Shown: positions 25,342-36,053 of the stretch, one piece after another
How the letters are laid out: each line of letters starts with the position of its first letter
Numbering within the stretch: the first letter of the stretch is position 1
Assembly: GCA_963837735.1 (NCBI GenBank)
Contig: CAWIOM010000016.1
Location: forward strand, 124,001 to 188,000
Source of the DNA: VRUE01 sp963837735
GTDB lineage: Bacteria > Actinomycetota > Thermoleophilia > Solirubrobacterales > 70-9
DNA: 64,000 nucleotides
Reading direction: 5' to 3'
The notes under the pieces: generated by a model
Seen by the model: only the letters and a program-made list of their open reading frames with translations
Told to the model about the DNA's origin: nothing
Database searches by the model: none
Translations under genes and position numbers: made by a program

Positions 25342-26056
25342 AGCGGAACTGGCCGCGGGCCTGGAGGCGCCCGGTTTCACAGCGGGCGCTGATGTAGCTG
25401 TGCTTCTTGCCCTTGAAGGTCCATTTTTTGCCGATCGTCAGTTCGCCTGAGATCGGCACCCCCGCCCCGTTGGCGATCTTCGGGATCCTGCCGTGGGTCC
25501 GGTAGCCGTAGATGCCTTTGTGGATCCTTTCGATCTCCACCGGGACGATGAAGGTGGTGACGATCGGGTTCTTCAGGAAGGCGTGGGCGAGAACCGTCGG
25601 GTTGCCGTGCTTTTTGGGCCCGTTGAAGATCGTGATCGGCGAGGAGGCCGGGATCGGCGCCTGTTCGGGGAATTTGACGATCGCCGAGCCCCTGCCCTTG
25701 CCGACGATCGCGCCCTTGCAGGCCCTGCGGGCCTGCTCGACCGTGGTCGCTTCGAGCTGGCCTTCCCTGCAGATCGGCAGGCCGCGGGTGTCGACGGCGC
25801 CGTGGCGGTCGAATTCGATGTCGATCGTTTCCAGGATCGGCGGCAGTTCGCCGTTCACGGTCGAGATCTTGCCGCCGCCGTGGATCGTGATCGGGGCGTT
25901 TTCGTGGCGGGGAAGCTTGGTCGGGGCGAAGCCGCCGTCGGCGGTGATGATGATGTTGCCGGCGCGCAGCTTGATCGCGTTGGCGCTGCCGGCGAAGGCG
26001 AGCACCGCGAGGGCCGCCAGGCCCACCACCAAGAATTTCCTCTTCTTCACGCCCAT
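25283..26056 (-). CDS. Secreted family-A protein, copy 1 (no known function)
   Basis: A 257-residue exported protein with signal peptide (KRKFLVVGLAALAVLAFAGSANA). I do not recognise a named domain, but it is clearly related to the proteins at 46652-47431 and 60197-61000. Shared motifs in order are TKLPRHxxAPI, a short Asn/Gly stretch, an FDRHGAVDTRGLPIC segment, a Cys in RRACKGAIVGKGRG, FNGPKKHG, VPVEIERIHKGIYGYRTHGRIPKIA, and SYISARC near the end. Three conserved Cys could pair. ATG at 26056, with GGAG upstream on the minus strand. It is monocistronic or leads to nothing, as the next gene is convergent. Confidence 0.7.
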   Translation of the reverse strand: MGVKKRKFLVVGLAALAVLAFAGSANAIKLRAGNIIITADGGFAPTKLPRHENAPITIHGGGKISTVNGELPPILETIDIEFDRHGAVDTRGLPICREGQLEATTVEQARRACKGAIVGKGRGSAIVKFPEQAPIPASSPITIFNGPKKHGNPTVLAHAFLKNPIVTTFIVPVEIERIHKGIYGYRTHGRIPKIANGAGVPISGELTIGKKWTFKGKKHSYISARCETGRLQARGQFRFKDGTFLSGTFLRPCQVRH

Positions 26057-26138
26057 AGCTCCTCTCCCATGTGGACCTGCCTAGCCTACTGAACACGCCA
26101 GGGACGGCTTCGGAGCAGTCTTGGGCTTCGGTTAATTG

Positions 26139-27149
26139 CTATTTCGCCGCCGGGCCCCATGTCGGAGCGCCGATGTGGCTGCCGTAGCCTTCTTCTTCGG
26201 TGCCGCCCGTGGCGAAGGTCTTGCCGTACCCCCTGCCGTCGGCGCGCAGGACCTCCAGAGACGAGGAGTAGGTGCTCGTCCTCAGGGCGGCGATGTGCTT
26301 TTCGTCGGGCGAGAAGACCGGGTTGCTGAAGCAGGAGCGGTGGATGCAGGTGCTCACCGGCTTCAGCAGGGGATGCGCGTGGCGGCCGTCGGCGCCGGCG
26401 ATGAAGATGTTGAGCCCGCCGTCGCGACTGCTCATGTAGACGATCCGCCGTCCGTTCGGCGAGACGTCGGGTTCGGACTCGTTGCGGGGCCCGTCGATCA
26501 GCACCCGCATCTGGGACCCGTCGGGCCGCATGGCGAAGATGTCGCTGCGGTCGGTCCGCGTGTCGTGGTCGCGGTTGCTGACGAAGACGATCCGCCGTCC
26601 GTTCGGCGTGAACGTCGGTTCGTAGTCGCTGCTCGGCCCTTTGGTGAGCTGCCGCAGCCCGGTCCCGTCGACGTTGACCGAGTAGATGTCGAAGGTGCGG
26701 TTGCCGCCCACCGCCCGGTCGAAGACGATCCGGCGGCCGTCAGGGGAGAAGGACGGGTTCGAGTCGTAGACGCCGCCGCCGGTCAGCTGCCTGACGTCGC
26801 TGCCGTCGGACTTCATCACGTAGACGTGGGAATCGCCGCTGCCGGTCGCCGGCGGTTCGCGGTTGCCCGTGAAGGCGATCGAGCGGCCGTCCGCCGAGTA
26901 GGAGGGGCTGCCGTCGCCGTGGGTCGCGGTCAGCCGCTGTGTCCGGTCGCGCACCCGAGGCCCGTGGGCGACGATCCCGCCGCCGAATTCGGTTTCGCTG
27001 GTGAACGACCTCGAGTAGGCGATCGGGCCCGGCCTGCCCGGGAAGGTCGCCTCGGCGGCCACGGGGGGGATCGCGGCGATCAGGGCCAGGGCGAGAACGG
27101 ATGCCAGGGCCGATGACCATTTCCGTGCGGTGATGCCGGTTCGTTTCAT
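26139..27149 (-). CDS. Secreted TolB-like beta-propeller (PD40 repeats)
   Basis: About 336 residues from ATG 27149, with a signal peptide (WSSALASVLALALIAAIPPVAA). Then come at least five PD40/WD40-like blades, each with an (S/D)FSPDGRRIVF core: GSPSYSADGRSIAFTGNR, SNPSFSPDGRRIVFDR, YEPTFTPNGRRIVFVSNR, SEPDVSPNGRRIVYMSSRDGG and SNPVFSPDEKHIAAL. The repeats alternate with SD-x-x-V-YVM/IYSVNVDGTGLRQLT. The family makes a six-bladed propeller used for protein binding; no TolB N-terminal domain is present, so it is not the Tol-Pal TolB. It lies just past tRNA-Val and the surface-protein operon, on the same strand. Confidence 0.85.
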   Translation of the reverse strand: MKRTGITARKWSSALASVLALALIAAIPPVAAEATFPGRPGPIAYSRSFTSETEFGGGIVAHGPRVRDRTQRLTATHGDGSPSYSADGRSIAFTGNREPPATGSGDSHVYVMKSDGSDVRQLTGGGVYDSNPSFSPDGRRIVFDRAVGGNRTFDIYSVNVDGTGLRQLTKGPSSDYEPTFTPNGRRIVFVSNRDHDTRTDRSDIFAMRPDGSQMRVLIDGPRNESEPDVSPNGRRIVYMSSRDGGLNIFIAGADGRHAHPLLKPVSTCIHRSCFSNPVFSPDEKHIAALRTSTYSSSLEVLRADGRGYGKTFATGGTEEEGYGSHIGAPTWGPAAK

Positions 27150-27224
27150 GACCCCACCGTAGATCGAGCCAGGGACGGTGTACAGAGACGAGTCTGGCCC
27201 GGGACGGGCCACGAGAACCTTCGA

Positions 27225-27297
27225 TGGGCGGTACTGGGCTCGAACCAGTGACCCCCTCCTTGTAAGGGAGGTGCTCTCCCAACTGAGCTAACCGCCC
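27225..27297 (-). tRNA. tRNA-Val (UAC)
   Basis: Cloverleaf on the minus strand: acceptor GGGCGGT with ACCGCCC, D-arm AGCTCAGTTGGGAGAGC, anticodon loop CTTACAA (anticodon TAC), T-arm CTGGTTCGAGCCCAG. Discriminator A; CCA not encoded. Confidence 0.97.
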
Positions 27298-27410
27298 GGG
27301 GCGAGGTGATTATGGCTTACCGCTGCGGTTTTGCCGGTACAGAGATGACGTCGGCGCCGCTGGCCACTTTGGAGTCGCGGCCGCGGCAAATACCGTAACG
27401 GCATCGGCGC

Positions 27411-28124
27411 CTAACCTCGCCCCATGACGAGTTTGACCGGGGTCCCCGGCACCAGGGTGACCGACTTCCACTTGCCGCCCTGGCGCACCATCGGTATGTA
27501 GCTGACCTCACCCCCTGGAGGGCGGAAGAAGACGATGGTCTCTCTCTTCTTGACCCTCACATGGGTGATCGTGGATTCGACCGAGCGCTTTATCTGCCGA
27601 TTGGGAGGCGGCAACACCGATGCCAGCACCGCTGGGCAGCTCTTCCCGGGCACGCTTTTGACCTCGGCGTATTCCAGGATCTGTTCGCGGTTGGCCCGGG
27701 CGATCCGCGAGCAGATTCCCGGATAGCTCGGCTTGGCGAGAGCGCGGAAGAAAGCGAGCACAGCGCCGGCGACTTCCTTCTCAAGGGGGCCCCCGACTTC
27801 GGAGCCGAAGGTCTGGAGGCTGGTGTCGGGTTTGTATTCGCCCCCGGCCGGTTCGCCCCCGGGCGGGCCCTCCGAAGGTCCCCGGCGGCCACCCCGCTCG
27901 GGCGACTGGGCTTCCGTTTCCAAATGCGGCCTGGTGGTTTCCTTCGCGGAGCCCCGGTCCCCGGCGTCGGCACCGCCGGAGGAAGGTTCCGCGACGGTGG
28001 GGGTGTCGGCCAAGGCGTGGGTCGATTCTGTCGACTCCGAGCTCGAGCCACAGCCCGAGGCGGCAAATAGGGCACAAGACAAAGCGGCCAGGGTCACGGT
28101 CGTCCTCGGCAGGGCGTGCATCAT
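27411..28124 (-). CDS. Lipoprotein of unknown function, last gene of the surface-protein operon
   Basis: A 237-residue protein with a lipoprotein signal: LAALSCALFAASGC, with the lipobox Cys at about residue 25. A long Pro/Gly/Glu-rich linker (about 30-100) follows, then a compact domain about 110-230 with KEVAGAVLAFFRALAKPSY, GKSCPAVLASVL, HVRVKKRETIVFFRPPGG and GGKWKSVTLVPGTPVKLV. The domain resembles small NTF2-like or SnoaL-type folds by strand pattern, but I cannot assign it. It starts one base after the preceding lipoprotein gene ends, so it belongs to the same operon. Confidence 0.75.
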   Translation of the reverse strand: MMHALPRTTVTLAALSCALFAASGCGSSSESTESTHALADTPTVAEPSSGGADAGDRGSAKETTRPHLETEAQSPERGGRRGPSEGPPGGEPAGGEYKPDTSLQTFGSEVGGPLEKEVAGAVLAFFRALAKPSYPGICSRIARANREQILEYAEVKSVPGKSCPAVLASVLPPPNRQIKRSVESTITHVRVKKRETIVFFRPPGGEVSYIPMVRQGGKWKSVTLVPGTPVKLVMGRG

Positions 28125-28709
28125 CTATTCCGGAGGCCCGGAGACCCGGAGCTCGAGCTCCTTGGCCATCGCGTAGATGCACCCCTGGAACCCAGAGGTC
28201 GCAAGTTTGGGCGCAAGTGTCGCTGCATAGGCACCCGCCGCGAGCTGGCCCGACGTGAAGCTGGGTTCCTCGGCGATCCGGTTTTCGAACTTGTCGACCC
28301 TGGCGATCATTCTCGCCTCGCCGCTATCGGGATCGAGCGCGCCCTGTTCGACCGCGACCGGGAAGAAAGCGTCCTTCACCTCGACAGGGGTCCTGCCGGA
28401 GCAGGCCCTTTCGCCGGCGCGGATCGCAGCCGCGGCACCCTTGACCCCCGGTTCCGGCTCGGGAGGGGGGAACTGCCGATAAATTTCCTTGACGAAGGGC
28501 GTCGAGCCCTTCGGTGCGGGGTTGGCGGGCGACTGACGCTGCGTGCGACCCCCGGCGGTGAGTTCGGCGCGGCGTTCCGCGGCCCGTTCTTTCGCACTTG
28601 GCTCATTCGCGGCGTGTGGCTCGTCGCTCGAGCCACAGCCGGCCGAGGTCAGGGCCAGTGCCCCCAGCCCGATGACTGCGACGACTGCCGTCGCAGGAGC
28701 CCGCCTCAA
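28125..28709 (-). CDS. Lipoprotein of unknown function
   Basis: 194 residues from a TTG at 28709 that overlaps the stop of the upstream giant gene (TTGA). The start is chosen for this overlap and for the lipobox: TAVVAVIGLGALALTSAGCGSSDEP, with Cys at about residue 25. A Glu/Arg/Ala-rich coiled stretch (SAKERAAERRAELT) is followed by a Pro-rich segment (QFPPPEPEPG). A small C-terminal domain comes last, with Cys pairs in RACSGRT and FQGCIYAM. It is anchored to the outer face of the membrane. Function unknown; operon context suggests an accessory to the large surface proteins. Confidence 0.75.
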   Translation of the reverse strand: MRRAPATAVVAVIGLGALALTSAGCGSSDEPHAANEPSAKERAAERRAELTAGGRTQRQSPANPAPKGSTPFVKEIYRQFPPPEPEPGVKGAAAAIRAGERACSGRTPVEVKDAFFPVAVEQGALDPDSGEARMIARVDKFENRIAEEPSFTSGQLAAGAYAATLAPKLATSGFQGCIYAMAKELELRVSGPPE

Positions 28710-31438
28710 CGCCGCTGGCCGCGCTTGGCTCGCTTCTTCTTCTTCTTTCCACACGGAGTCCTGGTCTTCACGTTTTCGGTCTGCCGCTTCCCGTTCTGGG
28801 CGACGAACTGGACCCGCACCGCGGGCGTGTGCTGGCAGATGTCGCGCGTGTTGACCAGGTAGCCCCTCTTGCCGCCGAATACGGTGAGCCTGAAGTGCCC
28901 GATCGGGGCATCCGGGATGACCGGTGCCGTGGTCTTCAGGCGGCCACCCTTGACCGTTTCGGTGTCCGCACGCGGCACAAGGTTGACCTGCCCGTTGAGG
29001 ATGAAGGCCAGCCTCGGCAGGCCACCGGATCCGGAGACCGCGTAGACCGGGCCCGAGAGAGGCTGGTCGAGCAGCGGTGTCTTCGTCGAAGCCTTGCCGA
29101 TCGGGGTGCGGCCGGCGCACTGGCTGGTGGCGAGTTCTTTCTCCGAGCAAATGTTGCCGAGGTGACGCTGGTCGATCTCGAATGCACTGGACAGGGTCAC
29201 CGAAACCGATTTGATGTTGGCGTCGCCCTTGCGTGTGGTGAGGTCCAGCCGCAGTCTCGGGTTCTTCGCCCGATGGGTGGACTTGCGGCCGCCCAGCTGC
29301 TTGATCCTCATCTTCGGCTTGAAGGGAAGCGTCCGGCAGTTCACCGCCTGGAAGTAGGAGCTGAAGTCGGTCACCGTTCCCTGGTCGCCGATCCCCTTCG
29401 ATGCCACGCTCGAGGGACTGCAATTGGTCGGGTTGATCATGAATTCGGGCTTGTCGATGTTGACCTGGATCGATCGCATCCGAATCGGTATTCCGCCGAT
29501 GATCGAAGGGACCGTGTCGGAGACGGCGGTCACGTGAGCGTCGGCCTGGTCGACCTGGATCGCGACCCGGACGACCACGGTTCCGTAGTCATAGGGTCCG
29601 GCCAGGGCCGGTGTGATCGCGACCACGGAGAGCGGGGCCCCTTTGAACGGCCCTGCCAGGTACATCTTGCCCACCGCGTGGAACGGGTGGGAACCGGGAC
29701 CCGCCGCGACGTTGGAGGTGCCGATTGAGCTGCTCGCCGGACAGCTCGGCGTCGTCTGCTCGGCGCGGCCGAGGCTCTGAGCGGCGGCGGCGATCGCAGC
29801 ATCCGGGCAGTAGGTGATGCCTCTCAGGCTCCCGGTCAGCCCGGGGGGCATCGTGAAGCCCAAGTCGCCCAGGAACTGGTCGCCGTCGTCGCGATCGAGC
29901 CTGAGGATGAAGCTCGAGAATGCACCCGCGACCGGCGTCGTCGTACCGGCCGCAAGGCGCGGGCTGAAAGGCCGGACCTGCCCCGGGCACTCGCGGCCGT
30001 TCGGGCCGGCTGTGATGCTCACGTTCGGACTCGAGGTCTGCGGGGCGACCTGGTCGTTCCAGGGAATGAATTCCGCTTCGGTCGGATAGATCGTGCAGCT
30101 GGTCGGCGTCGCGATCAGCCCGCGATCTGACGCGAACAGGTGCAGATTGAACTCTTCGAAGGGCACCTGCGGCAGATCGGTGACACTGATCGCAAGCTGG
30201 CCGGTCTGCGGGTCGGGGATGATCTTCGGTGCGATCTTTGCATGGATGCCGAAGCCATCGAACAGCATGAACAACCGGTACTGGTTGTTCGGCTTCGGTT
30301 CGCCGATGTAGAGACCGCCGGTCAACGGGCCGTTGAGCGCGGGCGTGACAACCTCGACCGTGCCGATCTTCGACGTGTCCGGGCAGTGGCTGGGAAGGTT
30401 GTTGTCGAAGTTCGCGGCCGAATCGGGGCAGGAGAGCTGGCCGTCGGCCGCGTCCGGGTTGATCGAGAAGCCCGCCGGGAGGTTCACGGTCGCCGTACGG
30501 AGCTGCGACGGGGCGTTGGTGAAGCCGAGGACCTGCTGGGCGATCAGCTGCATGTTGAGCCCGCTCGGCGCATCGGCCTCGGCGGTCGTAAGGCCGACGT
30601 TGAAGACGGGCCTGAAGACCTCCGAGGTGCATTTCGTCGTTTGCGGATATTCCTCCTGCGCGGTCGACGGGACCGGGTCCTGGTAGGAGTACACCCGGAG
30701 TTCGATCGGAAGCTGGGCACTCGTGCACACGGTTGGGTTGTCGATCAACGGTTTGACCAGGATCCCGGCCGTCGTCGGTGTGGCCAGATCTGCGCATGCT
30801 TCCGGGTTGGGTGCCAACTGACCCGGGCAGCCGGAGGGGTCCCCCGGCGAGCCGATCGGGAATCGGAGCGTGTCGTTTTCGGGATCTGCCGGGAAGCCCC
30901 AGACGTGCACTTCAGCTTCGCGAAGCGGGATCTGCTGCGTGATACCCGTCACCTTGAGCGTCAGCCCGTAGTCGGAGCCGGTCCGCACCGAGATCGGGAT
31001 GTTGATCGGGATGTTCAACCCGGGCACCGTGAAGGCGAACCGGGCCGTGTCGAACTCGCCCGCCGGTTCCATGTCGTAGAGCGGGGCCGCGCCAAAGGTG
31101 TGGAAGGCGTCTCCTTCGTAGAGACCCCTGACTCCGATCCAGCCGACCTGTGAATAGGACGGGCATTGGTTCAGGGCGAAGTCCAGGTTGGTGCACCGGG
31201 GCACTGCCTGCGGGTTTCCGAACACCCCCGTCGGCCATCTGATTTCGATGTCTTTCGCGACTTCAGGTTCGCCCGGATCGGGAAGGACGAAGCTGGTCCG
31301 GATATCCGGATGTCCGCCGGCCTCGGTGTTCGTGCTTGTGACATTGAAGAATTCGATCGGCTGGCTGGCCTGAGCCGGCACCGCCAAGACTGCAATAGCG
31401 GCCAGGGAGGCCATCAGGGCGAGTGCCGCGCGAATCAT
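28706..31438 (-). CDS. Giant secreted repeat protein C' (surface operon)
   Basis: 910 residues from ATG 31438, which has a strong AAGGAGAGG site; an upstream ATG at 31474 overlaps the previous gene. Signal peptide AALALMASLAAIAVLAVPAQA. The body is built from related modules: NTEAGGHPDI near the start, then PTGVFGNPxAxPxC-type and CPDTSKIGTVEV-type segments, each with paired Cys, and GGLYIGEPKPNNQYRLFMLFDGFGIH. Near the end are RMKIKQLGG and LSSAFEIDQRHLGNIC. The C-terminus is basic (CGKKKKKRAKRGQRR). It is a clear paralogue of the protein at 36054-38864. No enzyme motif is seen; a cell-surface structural or adhesive role is inferred. Confidence 0.8.
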   Translation of the reverse strand: MIRAALALMASLAAIAVLAVPAQASQPIEFFNVTSTNTEAGGHPDIRTSFVLPDPGEPEVAKDIEIRWPTGVFGNPQAVPRCTNLDFALNQCPSYSQVGWIGVRGLYEGDAFHTFGAAPLYDMEPAGEFDTARFAFTVPGLNIPINIPISVRTGSDYGLTLKVTGITQQIPLREAEVHVWGFPADPENDTLRFPIGSPGDPSGCPGQLAPNPEACADLATPTTAGILVKPLIDNPTVCTSAQLPIELRVYSYQDPVPSTAQEEYPQTTKCTSEVFRPVFNVGLTTAEADAPSGLNMQLIAQQVLGFTNAPSQLRTATVNLPAGFSINPDAADGQLSCPDSAANFDNNLPSHCPDTSKIGTVEVVTPALNGPLTGGLYIGEPKPNNQYRLFMLFDGFGIHAKIAPKIIPDPQTGQLAISVTDLPQVPFEEFNLHLFASDRGLIATPTSCTIYPTEAEFIPWNDQVAPQTSSPNVSITAGPNGRECPGQVRPFSPRLAAGTTTPVAGAFSSFILRLDRDDGDQFLGDLGFTMPPGLTGSLRGITYCPDAAIAAAAQSLGRAEQTTPSCPASSSIGTSNVAAGPGSHPFHAVGKMYLAGPFKGAPLSVVAITPALAGPYDYGTVVVRVAIQVDQADAHVTAVSDTVPSIIGGIPIRMRSIQVNIDKPEFMINPTNCSPSSVASKGIGDQGTVTDFSSYFQAVNCRTLPFKPKMRIKQLGGRKSTHRAKNPRLRLDLTTRKGDANIKSVSVTLSSAFEIDQRHLGNICSEKELATSQCAGRTPIGKASTKTPLLDQPLSGPVYAVSGSGGLPRLAFILNGQVNLVPRADTETVKGGRLKTTAPVIPDAPIGHFRLTVFGGKRGYLVNTRDICQHTPAVRVQFVAQNGKRQTENVKTRTPCGKKKKKRAKRGQRR

Positions 31439-31466
31439 CGTGTTCCTCTCCTTGCTCTTCATAAGC

Positions 31467-34400
31467 TCAGCCATTGCCTTGGGTCCTGTGGTTGTGGCGC
31501 TTCCTGTGGTTGTGGCGCCGCTTGCCCTTGCGATGCTTCTTCACGCACCTGCCGTGGCGCTTGACGAAGCCCCTCTTGCACCGCTTCGGCGCGGCGATCG
31601 GGCCTTCGGGCCCGGCACCGGTCTGCGAGTTGATGTTGGGTGGGCTCGGCGCGACGGTGCCGGGACCGTGGCACTCGTCAGAGGCCGCGCAGGGCAGCGG
31701 CGAATTTGTCTGCAGGTAGCCGCCGCCCTGTCGGGCATCGTAGATCTTCACCGCCCCGCCATTTTCGTCGCTCGGCACCAGTACGTCGCGTGTGAAGAAG
31801 AGGGCGTCCACGCCATCCTGGCTGACGGTCAGCAGGCTCGAGTCGTCAAGGCTGCGCCCCGTTGAGATGCGGCCGACATTGGTGCCGCCGGTCCACTCGT
31901 AGGCATCCTTCCTCTCGTTGGTGTCGCTGAGCACGAGACCTTCGTCTGTTGTGAAGAACACCCGCCCGTCTTCGCTGATATTGAGACCGTGCGGCGCGAG
32001 GAACGTATCGGCTTTCGCAGCGGCGCCGGTCGTCGCGCAGGACGCGCACTCGACCGCGTCCGCCACCGAGTCGTAGCGGTAGATCTCAGCGTGGCCGAGG
32101 TTGACGAACCCGGTCAGCGAGAGACTCGAGCCGAACGCGGCGTACCGGCCGTCCGGCGTCACCTGGAAATCGGCGGTGCTGTGAGTGCCCGCCTGTTTGA
32201 CGCCATGAATCACACCCGGGTTATCGATCGGATGGTAGGGGGCGACGGCGTAGCCGAACTCCGCGACGCCAATGCCGCTCGACGCATAGACATGATGGCT
32301 CGTTTTGTTCACAGCCACCCCACGAGAGCCGCTGATGTCGCCAGTCGCCATCGTGCTGACCAGTTCCTGCGAGGAGTCGAAGATCTTGATCTGGTTGCCC
32401 TCATCGACATAGACCTCGTTGGTCGCCGGGTCCATCGCCAGCGCCCGGCTGGCTTCGTTGAACTGGGTCCCGGACCCGATCGCATACGGCGATTCGAACG
32501 AGGCGGTTTCGAACACCCTCACCGGCCCATTCGCGAATCGGGACGCATAGACATGGCCCAACGAGTCTGCGGCCACGTTGCAGGGCGCGAATTCGCCGGT
32601 AATGAGCATCGCCTTTACGGTGTAATCGCTGTCGGTGATCGGCGCCACCGCTCCCGGTTTGGGCGTGTACTCCCACAGCACTTCGTATCCCCTGTCGCCG
32701 ATGTACACCGTGCCATTTGACTGATCGACCGCAACCCCACAGACATTGCCGAACGAGCTGACGACATTTTCGGCACCCGTGATTTCCCCGAGGGCTTCAC
32801 CGGTGGGCGCAAACACCTTGAGACTGGCGGGGTCGGTGACGTAGATGTCACCGTTGAAGGGACTGCTTCCAGCGTTGTCGATTGCAATCCCGCTGGCCGA
32901 GTTGGCACCGAGCGTCAGACCGGTGAGTTTGTTTCCTTCTACCTGGGGTTCCGCGGAACTGAAGTTTTTCGCCGCACCCGCCGAGGTGTAGCGGGAGACT
33001 TTCCCGCTGCCGGTTTCAGAGACGTAGAGATCCCCGTTGGACTGATCGACGGCCAGGGCCTCCGGGCCGCTATGGGATTCTCCGGTGAAGTTGGAGGTCA
33101 CCAGAGGGTGGATCGGCGGCCCCTGGCCGGGCTTGCCGAGGGCCGAGTCGATGGTCTCGACGAATGCCGGATCCTCCCCGGGCTTCACGACGTAGAGGTT
33201 CGCCTGGTCGGCCACCCCTTTGGCGCCGTCGAGTTGCTCCGGACTGACAAAGTAGAAGGTGCCGTCGTCCTCGGCGACCCCCGCGCCTCCGGCGAAGGCC
33301 ACGGCGTTGCATTTGCCGTTGCCGGACACGGAGTTCCAGCTTTCCGGGGAGCCTGGAGGCGTGCAGGCGTCGCTGTTGCTTGCCGTGCCATTCGATTTCA
33401 CCGAGACCAGGTGGAGGGTCACCGCGCCCCCCGAGCTGACATCGGCCCGGTAGATGTCGGCGCTCGTGTCGGTGTCTTGGCCGAGCAGTTTGTCGCTCGT
33501 GGTGAAGAAGACCTTCGATCCGTCGGCTGTCATGCCGTCGAAGAGGGCACTGCTGGCCCCGCCCGGCGTCAGGTCAACCGAATTGGCAGAGGCGCCCAAA
33601 TGCAGGTACAGATGGTAATGGGCGTTTTCGGCGGCATCGGTCGAGACCTGCTTGCCGATGACGACGCCGGAGCCGTCCGCCGAGACATCGAGAGCGGCGG
33701 TACCCGGCCCGCTCAGGGTGGCCCCGCTGGAGTCGGTCGAGACGACCCGGGTCGTCCCGGCGCTCAGGTCGCGCTCGTAGATCGTCAGCGCGCCTTCAAC
33801 CCCGGCCGTCTCGTATTTCTTGGTCGAGCCGAACACGAGATGCGTTCCATCCGCGGACAGGTACTTCCTTACTTCGCCGGAGGGCGCAGCCGCGCCGGGA
33901 TTCAGCGAACCCGCCATCCCGGGGATCGCCGCACCGCCACCGCGTCGCACCGGCAGATTTGTCCCGAGGCCTGCAAAGCACGGTTCGCAGATACTGGTTC
34001 CACCGAACGCGAACGCGTCCAGGCCCTGATCGGCCCCCAACAACGGAGAGCCGAAGGGAGTTTCGTCGGCCATGCCGTCCGCCGGAATCCCGACGTAGCG
34101 GGTGGTCCACCCGCCGGCGCTCCGCTCCGCGACATAGGGGTCAAGACCGTGATTTGGCGGGCTGCCCCCGATCCCCGGCACTGAACCGAAGTGCAGTCCA
34201 TAGAGGACCCGGCCCCCGGCGTCGGGATAGGCGGCGAACGGCGACTGCCCAGGAACCAGGTCCGACTCAACGTCGTAGCCGCCGGCATTGGCGGCGGAGA
34301 CCAGCTCGTAGGCCCGACAGTCGGGAAGCAGAGAGGCACTCGTCTGCTGCCGGACGTGGGCGTTTCCGCAGGTGTCTATTTTCGGAGGCGACGGGTAGGT

Positions 34401-36051
34401 GCGGAAGACGTAGGACGACGTCCCCACCCCAGCACCGTTTTCGGCGACGAGGCGGACGTAGTAGCTGGTGTCAGGCACCAATCCGACCGCGGTCTGCGTT
34501 ACCGATTGCGCTCCGACATTCGATTCCAGCTCTTCAGCGCTCACCGGCACGTGGGCACATGGGTTGGACGAGCAGTCTTCCAGGCCAACCTCGAAGTGGT
34601 ACGCCGTGGTGCCGCCGTGAGGATTGATTTCAAGGTTGAACCGAGCTCCGTCGGTATTTACCCGATCGACGACGATCGGGGTCGAGGTCGGAGGCGTCGA
34701 CCCCTCAAACCGCCGATCGGCTCCGTAGCTCCATTGTTCATTCGCATTTTTCGCGACGACGCGATAGTGGTATTCGCTGCCAAGGGTCAGACTTTTCAGT
34801 TCATAGCTCACATTGGCGTCCGAGGAGCCCGCGAACACGTCGCCCTCGACACAGGGAACCGAACCGCCGGAGTACTGCGTCGTCGTGCCCCATTCAAATT
34901 TGCATTCCGTGGTTGCCACACCGTCCGGGTTGATGACTCCTTTGAGGATCGCGCTGGTCGCGTTCGGATGGCCAGGGTTGGCCGTCGTGGCATCGGGGAC
35001 GGTGATCGGCGGGTCTTGGTGAAAGACCGCGACACGCGGCGTGGCCCCGGTCATCGTCACATAAACGTCGTGCGTTGCTCCGTTGACCGCGACGCCCTTC
35101 GAGCCGGTCAAGCCCGTGAACGGCCCTTCCCCCGAGCCGAAGCTCGTGATCGGCTGCCCGGCGGGCGAGTATTGGGTGATCCTGTTGCCGTTCTCGATCG
35201 CGTAGATGTCGTCGTCGGATGGATCGACGGCGGTGTAACGCGTGGTGACATAGCTGACCCGGAGGCTCTCGGCGTCGTCGAAACCCTGAATGCGGTCGAG
35301 GTTTTCTTTGCCTTTGTAATATTTGTAGAGGCCGGGTGAGCCGCTGCTGTACCCAGAACCTTTGTTCAGGTAGCCGTAGCCTTCGGTGTCGAAGGTTATG
35401 TGGCAGGTCTCCTGTTCGAAAAAGTACGTTTCGATTCGTCGGGTTGCCGGTGACGGGATCGTAGGTGGGTGCCCACTGGCCGCTGCCGTTGTAGACCAGG
35501 CCGTCGTTGTCGACCCCTAGGCCGCAGATGCCGCCCCCCCCGCCGAAGGCGATCCTCAGGGTGCCGTCTTCCTTGAAGGCTCCGATCTGATGGCCGCTGA
35601 TTCCTCCTGACACGTAGAGGCCGCCGCCATGGCCTGAATTGTCGAAGACCATGTCCGTCCCGAACGTCGATCCGGTTCCCGGGGAGAACGAGCTCACCCC
35701 GCCGAGACCACTCCAGAACTGGGCTTCTCCCAGTGAGTTGAATTGGCTTATCTGGCTTTCAGAGCCGTGGATATCGATGACGTAGACCCTGCCGTTGCTC
35801 TGGTTGATCGCGATGCCGAGCAGGTTGTTGGTGAAGGCGCCGGCCGTGGAGTCGCTTCCCGTGAACGAGTTCTGGAATTTGTACAGCTGGATCTGCTTGG
35901 CGGAGGAGGGGCCGGCGAACGCCAGCGCCCCCAGGGCCGCGGTCGCCAGCACGGCGAAGAGCATTTTGACCCGACCTCTGCCGTCCACTGCCCCTCCCCT
36001 ATGCGTCGTATTCGTCCTCATTGTCTCTGGCTCTCTCCTCGTCGTCCCCAT
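31467..36051 (-). CDS. Giant secreted propeller/Fn3-like protein B' (surface operon), one frameshift
   Basis: About 1527 residues with one extra base near 35433 removed (NPTNR/ETYFFEQET). Signal peptide VKMLFAVLATAALGALAFAG. An N-terminal NHL-type propeller (VYVIDIHGSESQISQFNSLG, DNDGLVYNGSGQW) precedes two or three Fn3-like repeats (YHYRVVAKNANEQWSYGAD, SYYVRLVAENGAGVGTS). Next is the module SASLLPDCRAYELVSAANAGG, typical of Thermoleophilia surface proteins, and then a TolB-like propeller. A second NHL-like insert (about 670-1000) has VYASRFANGPVRVFETASF. The tail is CKRGFVKRHGRCVKK plus Lys/Arg/His repeats. ATG 36051 (or 36021) overlaps or abuts the previous stop. Same layout as the gene at 38890-43050. 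No catalytic motif seen. Confidence 0.78.
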
Positions 36052-36053
36052 GA